Source of the DNA: Spongilla lacustris | Taxonomy: Eukaryota > Porifera > Demospongiae > Spongillida > Spongillidae | Assembly: GCA_949361645.1 (NCBI GenBank) | Contig: OX442427.1 | Span: 6,368,558 to 6,432,557 of the forward strand | Direction: 5' to 3' | DNA length: 64,000 nucleotides | Shown: positions 1 through 12,200 of the stretch, piece by piece | Layout of the letters: every line of letters starts with the position of its first letter | Position numbering within the stretch: the stretch's first letter is position 1 | Position numbers and translations under genes: made by a program | Notes under the pieces: generated by a model | What the model was told of the DNA's origin: nothing | Database searches by the model: none | Seen by the model: only the letters and a program-made list of their open reading frames with translations

Positions 1-3000
1 TCCAGTAACACACCTGGCTCTAATGCAGTGAACTTTGTGAGAAAGCAGTACATCAGAGGAAAGAGAGGGTCCTTGCATTTCAGTCGATCCATTTGTGAGC
101 TATCACAATCATCAATCTCGGCATCCAAAGGGGCAGCTGGAAAAATACAAGTTATTGTACAAGCTACATAATACCACCTGTTGTCATGACTACAAGATGG
201 TTTGGGCCACAATAACAAACACAATTGAGCAAGCATACAAGTAGAAAGGGAGGGAGGGAAAGGGAACAAATATACCTAGTATCTTATTTAGAAGCTGCAA
301 CTCGTGTTCCTTTCTTGATGACCTTTCCCCTCCAGACAAGACATCCTCAACACTTTCGGCATAAACACAGCTGCCCTGTGCAAACGACAGGAATGAATCT
401 ACTAGGAAGTCAACTGCTTCAGGAAGAACAAGGTAAGTTTTCTGGTCCACCATAGCTTTCAGTATCAGTTTCAATTCCATCTCCATACCATTCAGACCTT
501 CAACAGCAGACAAGAGCTGTAGAGGAATATTTCACTTTCTGAATTAGTATGCACTTCATACATTTTTACGTTGATGAAATCTAGCTTGTGAATTAATGGC
601 ATTCATAAAGCAACTTCACTGGCAAATCTCTGTTCTTTTGGGGCCACACCCATCATTCCAAATTGTAACGTTTTCTAGGCAAATAAGCCACTCAACCACA
701 AACAATTAATCACCATGGCCTGGAGGTCACCTAGTCCTTAACCCTTTCCATTGCGCTTGTAATGTTCATGCTAAGTGTAATGTAATGTTTTAATATAGCT
801 CTATTTCTACATGGCTACCCTGGTTAACAAAACATTAGATGTATGATTAAGCTGTGGATTTCTCTGTTCTGGTGCCGAATTGTCTTCAATGCAACATAGT
901 TGCAATATCAGATGGTAATTCCAATTTTCGTCATTGAAATCCAATACAAATCAATAGACAGAGGATTAAATTACTATCACTTAACCAATTATACGCAAAA
1001 TTGTATTTCATATTAATTTAGATAGGCAAATCTGTGTATACTGCGTTTAATCGGTTAACTGTTAAATGAATATTATGATATTGTATTATTTTTTAAAAGC
1101 CAATATGTCCTACCTTAACAAGTAAATCTGAAGCCAATGTTGAAACATCTTCCTTTTGTATCAGCAGCAACATCAGTGTCTTTAGGACAGTGGACTCCTG
1201 CAAAGGAAATTATACAGTCGCCGCAAATTGAAACACAAATGCGAGTGGAAATGGAGATGGGGATGAGGATGGAGATGGGGATGAGGATGGAGATGGGGAT
1301 GAGGATGGAGATGGGGATGAGGATGGAGATGGGGATGAGGATGGAGATGGGGATGAGGATGGAGATGGGGATGAGGATGGAGATGGGGATGAGGATGGAG
1401 ATGGGATGAGGATGGGATGAGGATGGAGATGGGGATGGAGACGGGATGATTTTCTGGTGCCTTACATCCAGCAACAAGATTGCTATCAGATGGTAATTCC
1501 ATCACTGGAGTCTTAATGCAAGACCACATTCTGTTCTCACCTGACTTTAAAGACTTTACTATTCATTTTGCGCATGTTTAAGCAGGACAATTGCCCGGAT
1601 CAGGTGATCCACAATAACACAAGGCACCACATGATGTACACAACACACAGTGTATCATACAGCAACATTTAAACCACAAAACCCCACCAATTTGACACCA
1701 AGCACTACCACACACCCTCCCTACCTACCATCCATCCTTCCTATGTGACACCAAAGCACTACCACATACTTGACATCACACACAGTCCCACACCAGACTA
1801 AACTATCAGACACCACATACCAAATGTTTCGTACCGTCTTGGGGAGCATCAAACAGCAGCTGTAGTGAGGGCAGCAAGACCTCGCGTGCCAACAAGGGAC
1901 TGTCCTCCTCCAGCTGTTGGGAAGCATTGAGTGGAGGCAGCAGTCGATGGAGACCAAATTCAACTTGAGAGTACAGCGAAGGACAGAGGGTCTGATACCC
2001 ACGCATCACAACAGTTGTCAACGACAGAAGGGTGTTGTCTTTGGCTAGCTCTGTACAAAAGTGGTTAACACACTGGTACCTTCACTTCCTTCAAGTGAAC
2101 ACAAACCTTCAGTTTTTGTGCCTTGCTCTGGGGTCAGCCCACTCCCATCAGCATCCACAGTGCCCAGCTGCTTCTTTGACACCAGCTGCTGCCTCAGGCT
2201 AATAATTGTCTTTATGTCAGGCAAATTCTTCAACAGAGTATCAGAATATTTCTGGCAGAAAGCTGCATCTTTAAAATAAAATAAAAGAACCACATTATAA
2301 GCAAACATGTTCCAGGGAACTACTGTATACAGTGAATGATGCAATGTTTTTGTCTGTTCAGTTATCCCAGCCCAAAATGCATGCCATTTATACGCATGCA
2401 AAAAATATTTTGAAGAAAGGACATTCAATGATAGTGGTACACTTTAGAACTATTTGCGGGTATGTTTAGCAAGCTTAAATTTTAAAAACCCAAGCACAGT
2501 TCATGCGAGACAGCAAAGCCTCAAACTGGAAGCAACCGTTGTTAGCTGAATGACAACAATAGTATGTGGATCCAAGTTGTTTGTGTTATATGCCACTTCT
2601 GTGAAGTGCTTGAATTATCATACAGATGGCTACGTGTTGTGGTGAATTGCCACAGGGTGCCTACAAACGTAAACTACGTAGGCCATAAACTCCCACTATT
2701 GACAATACCTACTTCACAATAGGTTCATCACGCACACGTGGTTACGATCAACATGGCGATAACAGGATGAACACGACATAGACCGACTCTCCAAGTCTCG
2801 TTTTCGTCAAGGGAGCTTTCAGGAGAGGCTAGATCCCATTATAGAACTACTCTTGTCATACCAGAGGCGATAAGGTTGTCAGCTTCGCCGGAAGGAAGTG
2901 GACAGGTTTAGCATAACCATGGCTTCACCCCGTTGGCTAGATGCTGTGTGGGGGTGAATTCCACAAAGCTCATTTATCAGAAGAGCTATACATGCTGCAT

Positions 3001-6000
3001 GGTGCAAGGTAACTCTGTGTACATCGTTACAACAGGGTACCATAGCTGTGTGTGATGTATGTGAGGTACGTAAGTTGTCCTTTCACAAGAATGAGTGTGA
3101 TTAGGTACATTTATGGCTACACATATTCGTTTTCTAAAAGATGAAGACAAGTGGTGGCCTCAAAAGTACAATCATTCTTGTTTCTCCGATGATGGTTATA
3201 CGGAGGACAAGGTAAAGCCTGCAGCCTCATTCCGTCGGCAGGTCAAAAAGGCCAATCAGGTCCAGCAGGCCCCTTTGCCCAAGCTAACGTTAATCACCAT
3301 GCATCAATATGCAGTACTTTTTAAACAACTCTACTCAACACTGCAGAACACTCTACACTCCATACCTCTTGTGGTTGTTATCATTGCTGATGCTCTATTC
3401 AGAACTGATCCCAACAGCTGGAGGACTCCATGCTTCACAAGCAGGACTGGGCTCTTTGACAAAGAGGGATGCAACAAAAGTGACCACAGAATGGATATAC
3501 GACCAATGCACATCACCAATATAGCCTTAGAGTAACAATGACACTGCACGTGTAGATCACAAAATACATTGTACCAATCTCCTTCGCTACTAAATGCCCT
3601 CACATGACCAGTCTATATATTAAGATCACATGACCAGTCTATAGGTTAAGATCACATGACCAGTCTATAGGTTAAGATCACATGACCAGTCTATAGGTTA
3701 AGATCACATGACCAGTCTATAGGTTAAGATCACATGACCAGTCTATAGGTTAAGATCACATGACCAGTCTATAGGTTAAGATCACATGACCAGTCTATAG
3801 GTTAAGATCACATGACCAGTCTATAAGTTAAGATCACATGACCAGTCTATAGGTTAAGATCACGTGACCAGTCTATAGGTTAAGATCACATGACCAGTCT
3901 ATAGGTTAAGATCACATGACCAGTCTGTAGGTTAAGATCACATGACCAGTCTATAGGTTAAGATCACATGACCAGTCTATAGGTTAAGATCACATGACCA
4001 GTCTATAGGTTAAGATCACATGACCAGTCTATAGGTTAAGATCACATGACCAGTCTATAGGTTAAGATCACATGACCAGTCTATAGGTTAAGATCACATG
4101 ACCAGTCTATAGGTTAAGATCACATGACCAGTCTATATATAGGTTAAGGTCACATGCACCACCATTACCTGTATCCACTGGCTGAGCATAGCTCTGCTTG
4201 TGACGGAAGGGATGGTGACACTAACAGCAACATCGAGGTGAGGAAGAAGTGGTGTTGTAAGATCACAAACTGCAGGCAGCCGGTCAAACAGCTGAGCAAG
4301 AAAATGTGAAAGTGAAAGTAAAAGAGAAACTAACACATTTAATATGTCAATGCCCACCTCATTAAGGAACTGTATTCCAATCAGCCACTTGGACACTGGT
4401 TTTAGCTCAAGAGGTACAGAGGCTTGCTTGAGGAAGGACAGCAGAATATCGGGGCAAGTGGAAATGGAGGCCAACACAAGATCTTTGGCCAGCTGGTTTT
4501 GAAGGGAGCCACTTAGAATGAGCGTTGCATGAAGAAGCCCAGGGTTGTTAGTCCTAAACAAGATGGAGATACAGAGGCCCATTTTAAGTTTCTAAATCTG
4601 CTGTTTATAACAACAAAACCACTCTCCTCCTTGCATGCAGGCCCACCTCAACAGTCCAGCTGGTGGTGCCTCTTTGGGCCTGTAAGGTATCCCATGGTGG
4701 AAGTCAGTGAGCAGCGGGAGCATAAGGTCAAAGGTCAGCTGCTTGATCGTGGTGGACACAGATTTTGCATCATCGCTTTCGTCGTCCGCAGTGATGACGA
4801 GGTCATCTTCTCTGCTAAGGAGCTGGGAAAGTCCCTTGAGAACGCCATGACTGAAAAACCTCGATTTTGCCTTCTTGGAGACTGAAGCATTGAAAACCAC
4901 CTGCAATAACAAGATTTTATGGATGACAATTAACTTAACATACCAATAATTTCAAAAGTCACTGGAAACATTTGCAACAGGTAAAATGGTGCTAATAAAA
5001 CAATTCATATAGGCTTATGGCACTTTGTGTTGGTGATGTTTAGTGAACAAAGTATAATTGTTCAAGTACTTAACACCGCGTCTGTGAAATTCAAATGTTT
5101 TTTTGGCCTATTTTGTCGAACTCACTTTTTGGAAAATTAGTCGGAAGGGTTCCAATAGCCACAAATAGCGGTGTACTAGTAGTTCAACTCCCTACACGAT
5201 GTTTGGAGCTACTTTCAGCCTTGTAACCACTTCCGCCGAGGACCTGCGTTTGTTTAGAGTTGAGAGGGTAAGACTCTTACCGGAAAAGGGACACTTTTTT
5301 CTGACAAGGTTTCGGAGTTTAAAAACTACATAGACATGCTCAACTGGATCGGATAGGTAGCGCTTGAACAAATTCTGGCAATAGCCTATCGTGTTAGCGT
5401 AGAAAGAAGCAATAAAACACTTTTTGATCTCGTCTCCGGACCTAAACGCCTAATTTTGGCCATACGTAATGTAATTTTACGTGTTGATTGACGTCACGCG
5501 AGTCTGAGTTACAATACATCACTACGATAAGTTACTATAAATATGCACCACGTGAGACAAAACACCGCCCTTTTTCCTCCAGTAGTTCGTTCCCGTCCGG
5601 TTATTTGATCATCTCGTACCCAGATATAAATTAACTACACTGATCTATGTAAGTCCTCGAACGAGGTGAATAACTGTAAGTGAGTTTTGTACAAGAACTA
5701 AGCTAACTGCCAACACAGTATTCATTGTAGCCTCCTATTCGTACCAAATAACATTTAAAATCGTATCTAAAGCGGCTCTTAATTGTCTAGAAAAAAAGTG
5801 TCCCCAGCAACGCTTCGTAACCGAAAAACATCAAACCGCGTCACTTTGAACACATACAGGTCCGTGTCCATGATAGATATAAGGCAGACAACAACGCCAA
5901 ATGTATTGGCGATAGTTGAACTGTATAAAAAATATGCTTTTCCAGACAATTGGGGCGTTCCGACTAATTTTTAAAAAGTTGAGTTCGACCAAAAAACATT

Positions 6001-6204
6001 CGAATTTCACGGACGCGGTGTTAATGATCTCTTGTACGGTTACTGGGTATGGAAACGCCATTATAGGTCACTTGTGTTGAAAGGTGATCATGTAGTGGCA
6101 GAGGACCATCTGAACTGCTTTACCAGCCTTAACTTGATTGGGGTGGTTTAATACCCCTTTCACGTTTAACTCTTTATAAGTAAAAACACCTCCATTCTAA
6201 ATTT

Positions 6205-6266
<62 letters not shown>

Positions 6267-9200
6267 ATGTGTGTGTGTGTGTGTGTGTGACAAAACTGAC
6301 TACATTGGTTGTGCTATGCATAAATAAAATGTGTTTTCTTGGTGCACTGTTCAAGGCAAAAAAACTTAGCATCTCAAATATCTCTGCTTGATGCACTTGC
6401 ATGGGTTCTAATACGGCACTTTACCTTAAAACACATTCTCTCTGAGAAAGTTAGTGACATTGGATTTGAAGGCAATGGTGCTATAAACAAGTCAAGGGTT
6501 CAACAATAGGAAGAAAAAATATTAAAATGTAAATGCTAAATGTAGGATCACCACTGTACGGTGGCCCGGTAGGTTGCGCACTAAGACAGTTGCGCCACGC
6601 ACTACTTGAAGTTTGCACCGCGCACTAGTTGAGGTTTGCACCGTGCACAGCGCACTAGTTGAGATTTGCACCGCACACTAGTTGAGATTTGCACCGCGCA
6701 CTGGTTGAGGTTTGCACCGCGCACTAGTCCGGGTTTGCACCGCGCACTAGTCCGGGTTTGCACCGCGCACTAATTGAGGTTTGCACCCAGCACTAGTTGA
6801 GGTTAGCACAGCGCACTACAGTATAGCGGCTCACTAATAAGACCACCCCGGGACAATCGGATCTTGTGGTAAAACTTGCCAATACGACCGTTTCGGTCTT
6901 ACTGGCGAGTTTCCCACCTTTCGAAATGCGCTTTGATTAGAATACCAGTAGCAGATAAACAAAGGAATCGTAACAAAATAACAGTTGGAAGGATGAACAA
7001 TTATGCAAAGGATTGTAAAGCAAGCTTAGAGCTGGCTCGTGTGTGTCATAGACATTGCTAACTCCATTAATACGGGATCGTCGATTTCCCCCGCAATCGA
7101 ATGCATGGTGGATACCAACTGTATTAGGAAACCACTTCATTGATCGCCTGTTCAGAGAAAGAAAGGTACACAAAAACGCACCTCCAATATTTATACACTA
7201 GTGGTCTTATTAGACGGTGGTCGGATTGGCGAAGTGGTCTTATAATCGGGCGGTTAAGTGGTCTTATTACCGCGTGGTCTGATTAGTGAGCCGCTACTGT
7301 AGTCGAGATTGCACTGACTATGGGATGGCAAATGGTTTGGTTACGTCACTAACTATTAAAGCGGCTATTAACACACAGTTCGAAGTTCTAATGTTCTAAT
7401 GCTGCACCGAAACAATCCAGAGGTCTTTCGTTGCCTCCAATATACTAGTTGGGCGTAGCCTGACCTTCGCGTTTTGGGAGAAGGTCGGGTATGTGTACCT
7501 GGTATGGGCTTGATTAGATACCCGACCTTCCGCCAAAACGCGAAAGTCAGGCTACGCCCAACTAGTATATTGGAGGCAACAAAAGACCTCTGGATCGTTT
7601 CGGTGCAGCATGAGAACATTAGAACTTCGAACTGTGTGTTAATAGCCGCTTTAATAGATAGTGACGCAACCAAACCATTTGCCATCCCATAGTCAGTGCG
7701 CAGTGCAAATCTCGACTAGTGCGCTGTGCTAACCTCAACTAGTGCTGGGTGCAAACCTCAATTAGTGCGCGGTGCAAACCCGGACTAGTGCGCGGTGCAA
7801 ACCTCAACTAGTGCGCGGTGCAAATCTCAACTAGTGCACGGTGCAAATCTCAACTAGTGCGCTGTGCACGGTGCAAACCTCAACTAGTGCGCGGTGCAAA
7901 CTTCAAGTAGTGCGTGGCGCAACTGTCTTAGTGCGCGACCTGCCGGGCCACCGTACCACTGCCATCAAATCCCATGTACCACCAACTTCCTCAGAAGAAA
8001 GAATGATTTTTTAATGACCTTTACAGTGTAGAAATAAGTATCATTTAAACAAACGAACATGTCACACAAAAATGTAATCTAAGTGAACTCAGCTGATGGA
8101 GAGAGCAAGCTTTACGTATTTTAAAAATAAGAATATAATTGGGTATGTTTAAAAGTCTCATCCTTTTTGCAACAACATGCATCCTCAAACACGAGGAGTG
8201 TTAACTGCCTGCCACATTAGTCACACCATAGAAGGTATGAAGTAACAGGGAGAGGAAGTCTAGAGGCAACCCAAACATAAAAACTGTTCCACTGAGCAAT
8301 TTTGCAAAAACATGCAGACAATTACATTGCAGTTAGCACAAACAATTCTGTGAAAAGTCTCACAATAGAAGAAGGTATTGTTGTAAAAATACAAGTCATA
8401 CTTGTGCACTAAATAGAACTGCAAGAGCTTGAGCATTGTATAAAGTATTCAAGAGCAACTATCCATAATGATAAATCAATGACAGGTGCTCCAGTCACAT
8501 GATTCCCCTCCCACCACATCCAATGAACTACACTATTACAAAACGTAAACATTTACCTTGTGTTTCACTGCACTCAGTACTAGATAGACAATATCAGAAC
8601 TGTCTTTAGCCAGCAGTCCAAATATGGAGGACAGGAAGCCTGGGGGGGACAAAGTTTCATTCACCCACAGAAACAATACCACTAGTGTTGAGAACTGAAC
8701 TGAACGATAATTAGTACTCTTTAATAATTCTGAGCAGTTGTCGTTATAGTTGTTAGGTACACACTGTACAAGTGTATATCTGTAGACCTTTGTTTGCATT
8801 TGTCAGTGGAAATTGTGAGAAAACATAGAGCACCTGACTATATCTAAGATAGTCATTTAACGTGAACGCCTTCGATAGCTAGAGTGAACCAACACCGGCT
8901 TCCTTCGAGCAGGGGAGAATCCCTTTTGAGAGGGTCACGATATTTGTAGACCTTTGTTTTTGTCAGCGGAAATTGTGAGATGAGCATAGAGCATCCAGCT
9001 ATATCTAAGATAGTGATTGAACATGAACGCCATCCAATAGCTAGAGCGAACCAACACTGGCTTCATTTCATGGTCCTTCGAGCAGAGGAGAATCCATTTT
9101 GAGAGTCGCGATATTTGTAGACCTTTGTATTTATTTGTCAGCGGAAATTGAGATACAAACGTTCCTCGTTCCATTGTAAGAGTGTGGTTAGAAGCTCGAA

Positions 9201-12200
9201 TGAAAATTTGCATGACAATGTGGTCAACCTGTCATCACACCCACTCTCTAATGCACAACTAAACATACCCACTCTCTAAAGGCTAAGCTTTGTCCCATAC
9301 GCACAGGAAGACTGATTGACAGAATCCAACTAACACCTTCTCAGATTCACTCTGCTGCAGGCCGACCCAACCTCCCGAAGGATGCCATGAGCCCCATCAG
9401 AAAACTTTCCAAAGAACATGATGTCATCATCAACACTGCAGACAAAGGAAGTTGCATAGTTCTACTGGACACAGACAAATATGTGGAAGCAGGCCGCAGC
9501 CACCTAGATGACACCCAGACCTACACCACCTAGATGACACCAAGACCTACACCACCTAGATGACACCCAGACCTACACCACCTAGATGACACCAAGACCT
9601 ACACCACCTAGATGACACCCAGACCTACACCAGACTCACTGGAGACATAACAGACACCATCAAAAAGATGACCACCATCAAACTCAACACAAACTCCATG
9701 AAAATGGCCTCCTAAGTAAGTCACACTACACATTCTGTCTCTCCCCAGAAGACCACACAACTAGTCTGATGTACTTCCTGATCAAACTACACAAAAACGC
9801 ACACTCCTACAGACCCATCTGTTCATGTGTCAACAGCGTAACCTCCAACACCTCCAGGTTCCCAGACCACTGGCTCAAACAAGCCATAAAGCCTCTTCCC
9901 TCATACATCTCTGACTCCACCTACACCATAGGACTGCATTATGCAATAAATGAGCACCAAAACCAAATCGATGCTCTATAAAGAGAACTAGCAAAGATGC
10001 GGCCAGAAACAAGGCCTGTCAAACAACACACGTTCGCCATATACACATACCCGAAGCCTATATGGAACCCTGCGAATATATACTAACCAAACGTACTAAC
10101 AAATGAGAAAAGCATACGGACGACAAAATAAAATAACCATGACTGAAAACCATAAAACCAATGCTGAGGCTGACATAAGAACTTATATGTTCTCTTCCTC
10201 CCAGCTGCTAGACTATGATGAGGGTCACCCAGAGGATAATGACAGACCGGGGCAGACACCCAGCAGAGCTGTGGTGGACTCGGAGGGCTTCTCCTATGAA
10301 ATGGAGAACATGAAGGTCCAGCTGTTGGGCCATTATGCCATTGCTATGGAGCAGAATTGATTTTGATTTTTTTTAAATTCATCATTTTTACAAGTGCGAG
10401 GATAGATGGGGGTGGAACCACTATGACCAGCAGTCCAAATATGGAGGACAGGAAGCCTGGGGGGGGAGGAGGGGACAAAGTTTCATTTACCCACAGAAAC
10501 AATCATTTTGTCCACTAGTGTTGAGAACTGAACTGAACGATAATTAGTACTCTTTAATGATTCTGAGCAGTTGTCGTTATAGTTGTTAGGTACAGACAGT
10601 ACAAGTGCATAATTGTAGACCTTTGTATTTATTTGTCAGCGGAAATTGTGAGACAAGCATAGAGCATCCAGCTATATCTAAGATAGTCATTTAACGTGAA
10701 CGCCTTCAATGGCTAGAGTGAACCAACACTGACTTCCTTCGAGCAGGGGAGAATCCCTTTTGAGAGGGTCGCGATATTTGTAGACCTTTGTTTGTTTTTG
10801 TCAGCGGAAATTGTGAGATGAGCATAGAGCATCCAGCTATATCTAAGATAGTGATTGAACATGAACGCCACATTCAATAGCTAGAGCGAACCAACACTGG
10901 CTTCATTTCATGGTCCTTCGAGCTGGGGAGAACCCCTTTTGAGAGAGTCACGATATTTGTAGACCTTTGTTTGTTTTTATCAGCGGCATCCAGCTATATC
11001 TAAGATAGTGATTGAACATGAACGCCATCAATAGCTAGAGCGAACCAACACTGACTTCATTTCATGGTCCTTCGAGCTGGGGAGAATCCCTTTTGAGAGA
11101 GTCGCGATATTTGTAGACCTTTGTTTGTTTTTGTCAGCGGAAATTGTGAGATGAGCATAGAGCATCCAGCTATATCTAAGATAGTGATTGAACATGAACG
11201 CCATCAATAGCTAGAGCGAACCAATACTGGCTTCATTTCATGGTCCTTCGAGCTGGGGAGAATCCCTGTTGAGAGAGTTGCGATGCCTATCTAAAGTATG
11301 GCAGAATTATTGACCTAAAGTATGGCAGAATAATTGACCTAAAGTATGGCAGAATTATTGACCTAAAGTATGGCAGAATTATTGACCTAAAGTATGGCAG
11401 AATTATTGACCTAAAGTATGGCAGAATTATTGACCTAAAGTATGGCAGAATTATTGACCTAAAGTATGGAGGACGAGAGCGGGTCACAAGAAGGCCTCTG
11501 CCACTCCAACTGTCGAACAGATAGTCAACGTTGTCAAAGCTGAAAGCCATTCCTACGTTGGACTTGCTACGGTTAACGTTAAAGGAGAAATTGGAGACTA
11601 TCAAGACCCTTGATAATGAGATGATCGAGCTACTAGATGAAGAACAAGAGCTGGCTGATGAAACTGAACGAGCAGACCGTTACCCTGATTAGAGCAGAGA
11701 AGCTACTTGACACACCCATTGCTCCGCCTACTACGTCCGTCAAGACAGCTACTGCTGAGACACGCAAGTCTGTGAGACTCCCTGAGCTCCAACTAAGGCA
11801 ATTTGATGGTGATTTGAATAAGTGGACTAGTTTTTGGCAATTATTGAAGCTGTAAGTAGACAAAAATCCAGATCTATCCAATGCTGAAAAGTTTAATTAC
11901 ATGTATCTGTCTACATTGCTACAGCCAGGGAAGCTGTGCCAGGCCTGTCTCTTACATTGCTAGAAGGTACAGCCAGGGAAGCTGTGCCAGGCCTTTCTCT
12001 TACATTGCTAGAAGGTACAGCCAGGGAAGCTGTGTCAGGCCTTTCTCTTACATTGCTAGAAGGTACAGCCAGGGAAGCTGTGTCAGGCCTTTCTCTTACA
12101 TTGCTAGAAGGTACAGCCAGGGAAGCTGTGCCAGGCCTTTCTCTTACATTGCTAGAAGGTACAGCCAGGGAAGCTGTGTCAGGCCTTTCTCTTACATTGC

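Noticed and set aside
3113..3535. 140-codon plus-strand ORF
   Set aside because: Its second half is antisense to URB1 exon 9, and no homology is recognised.
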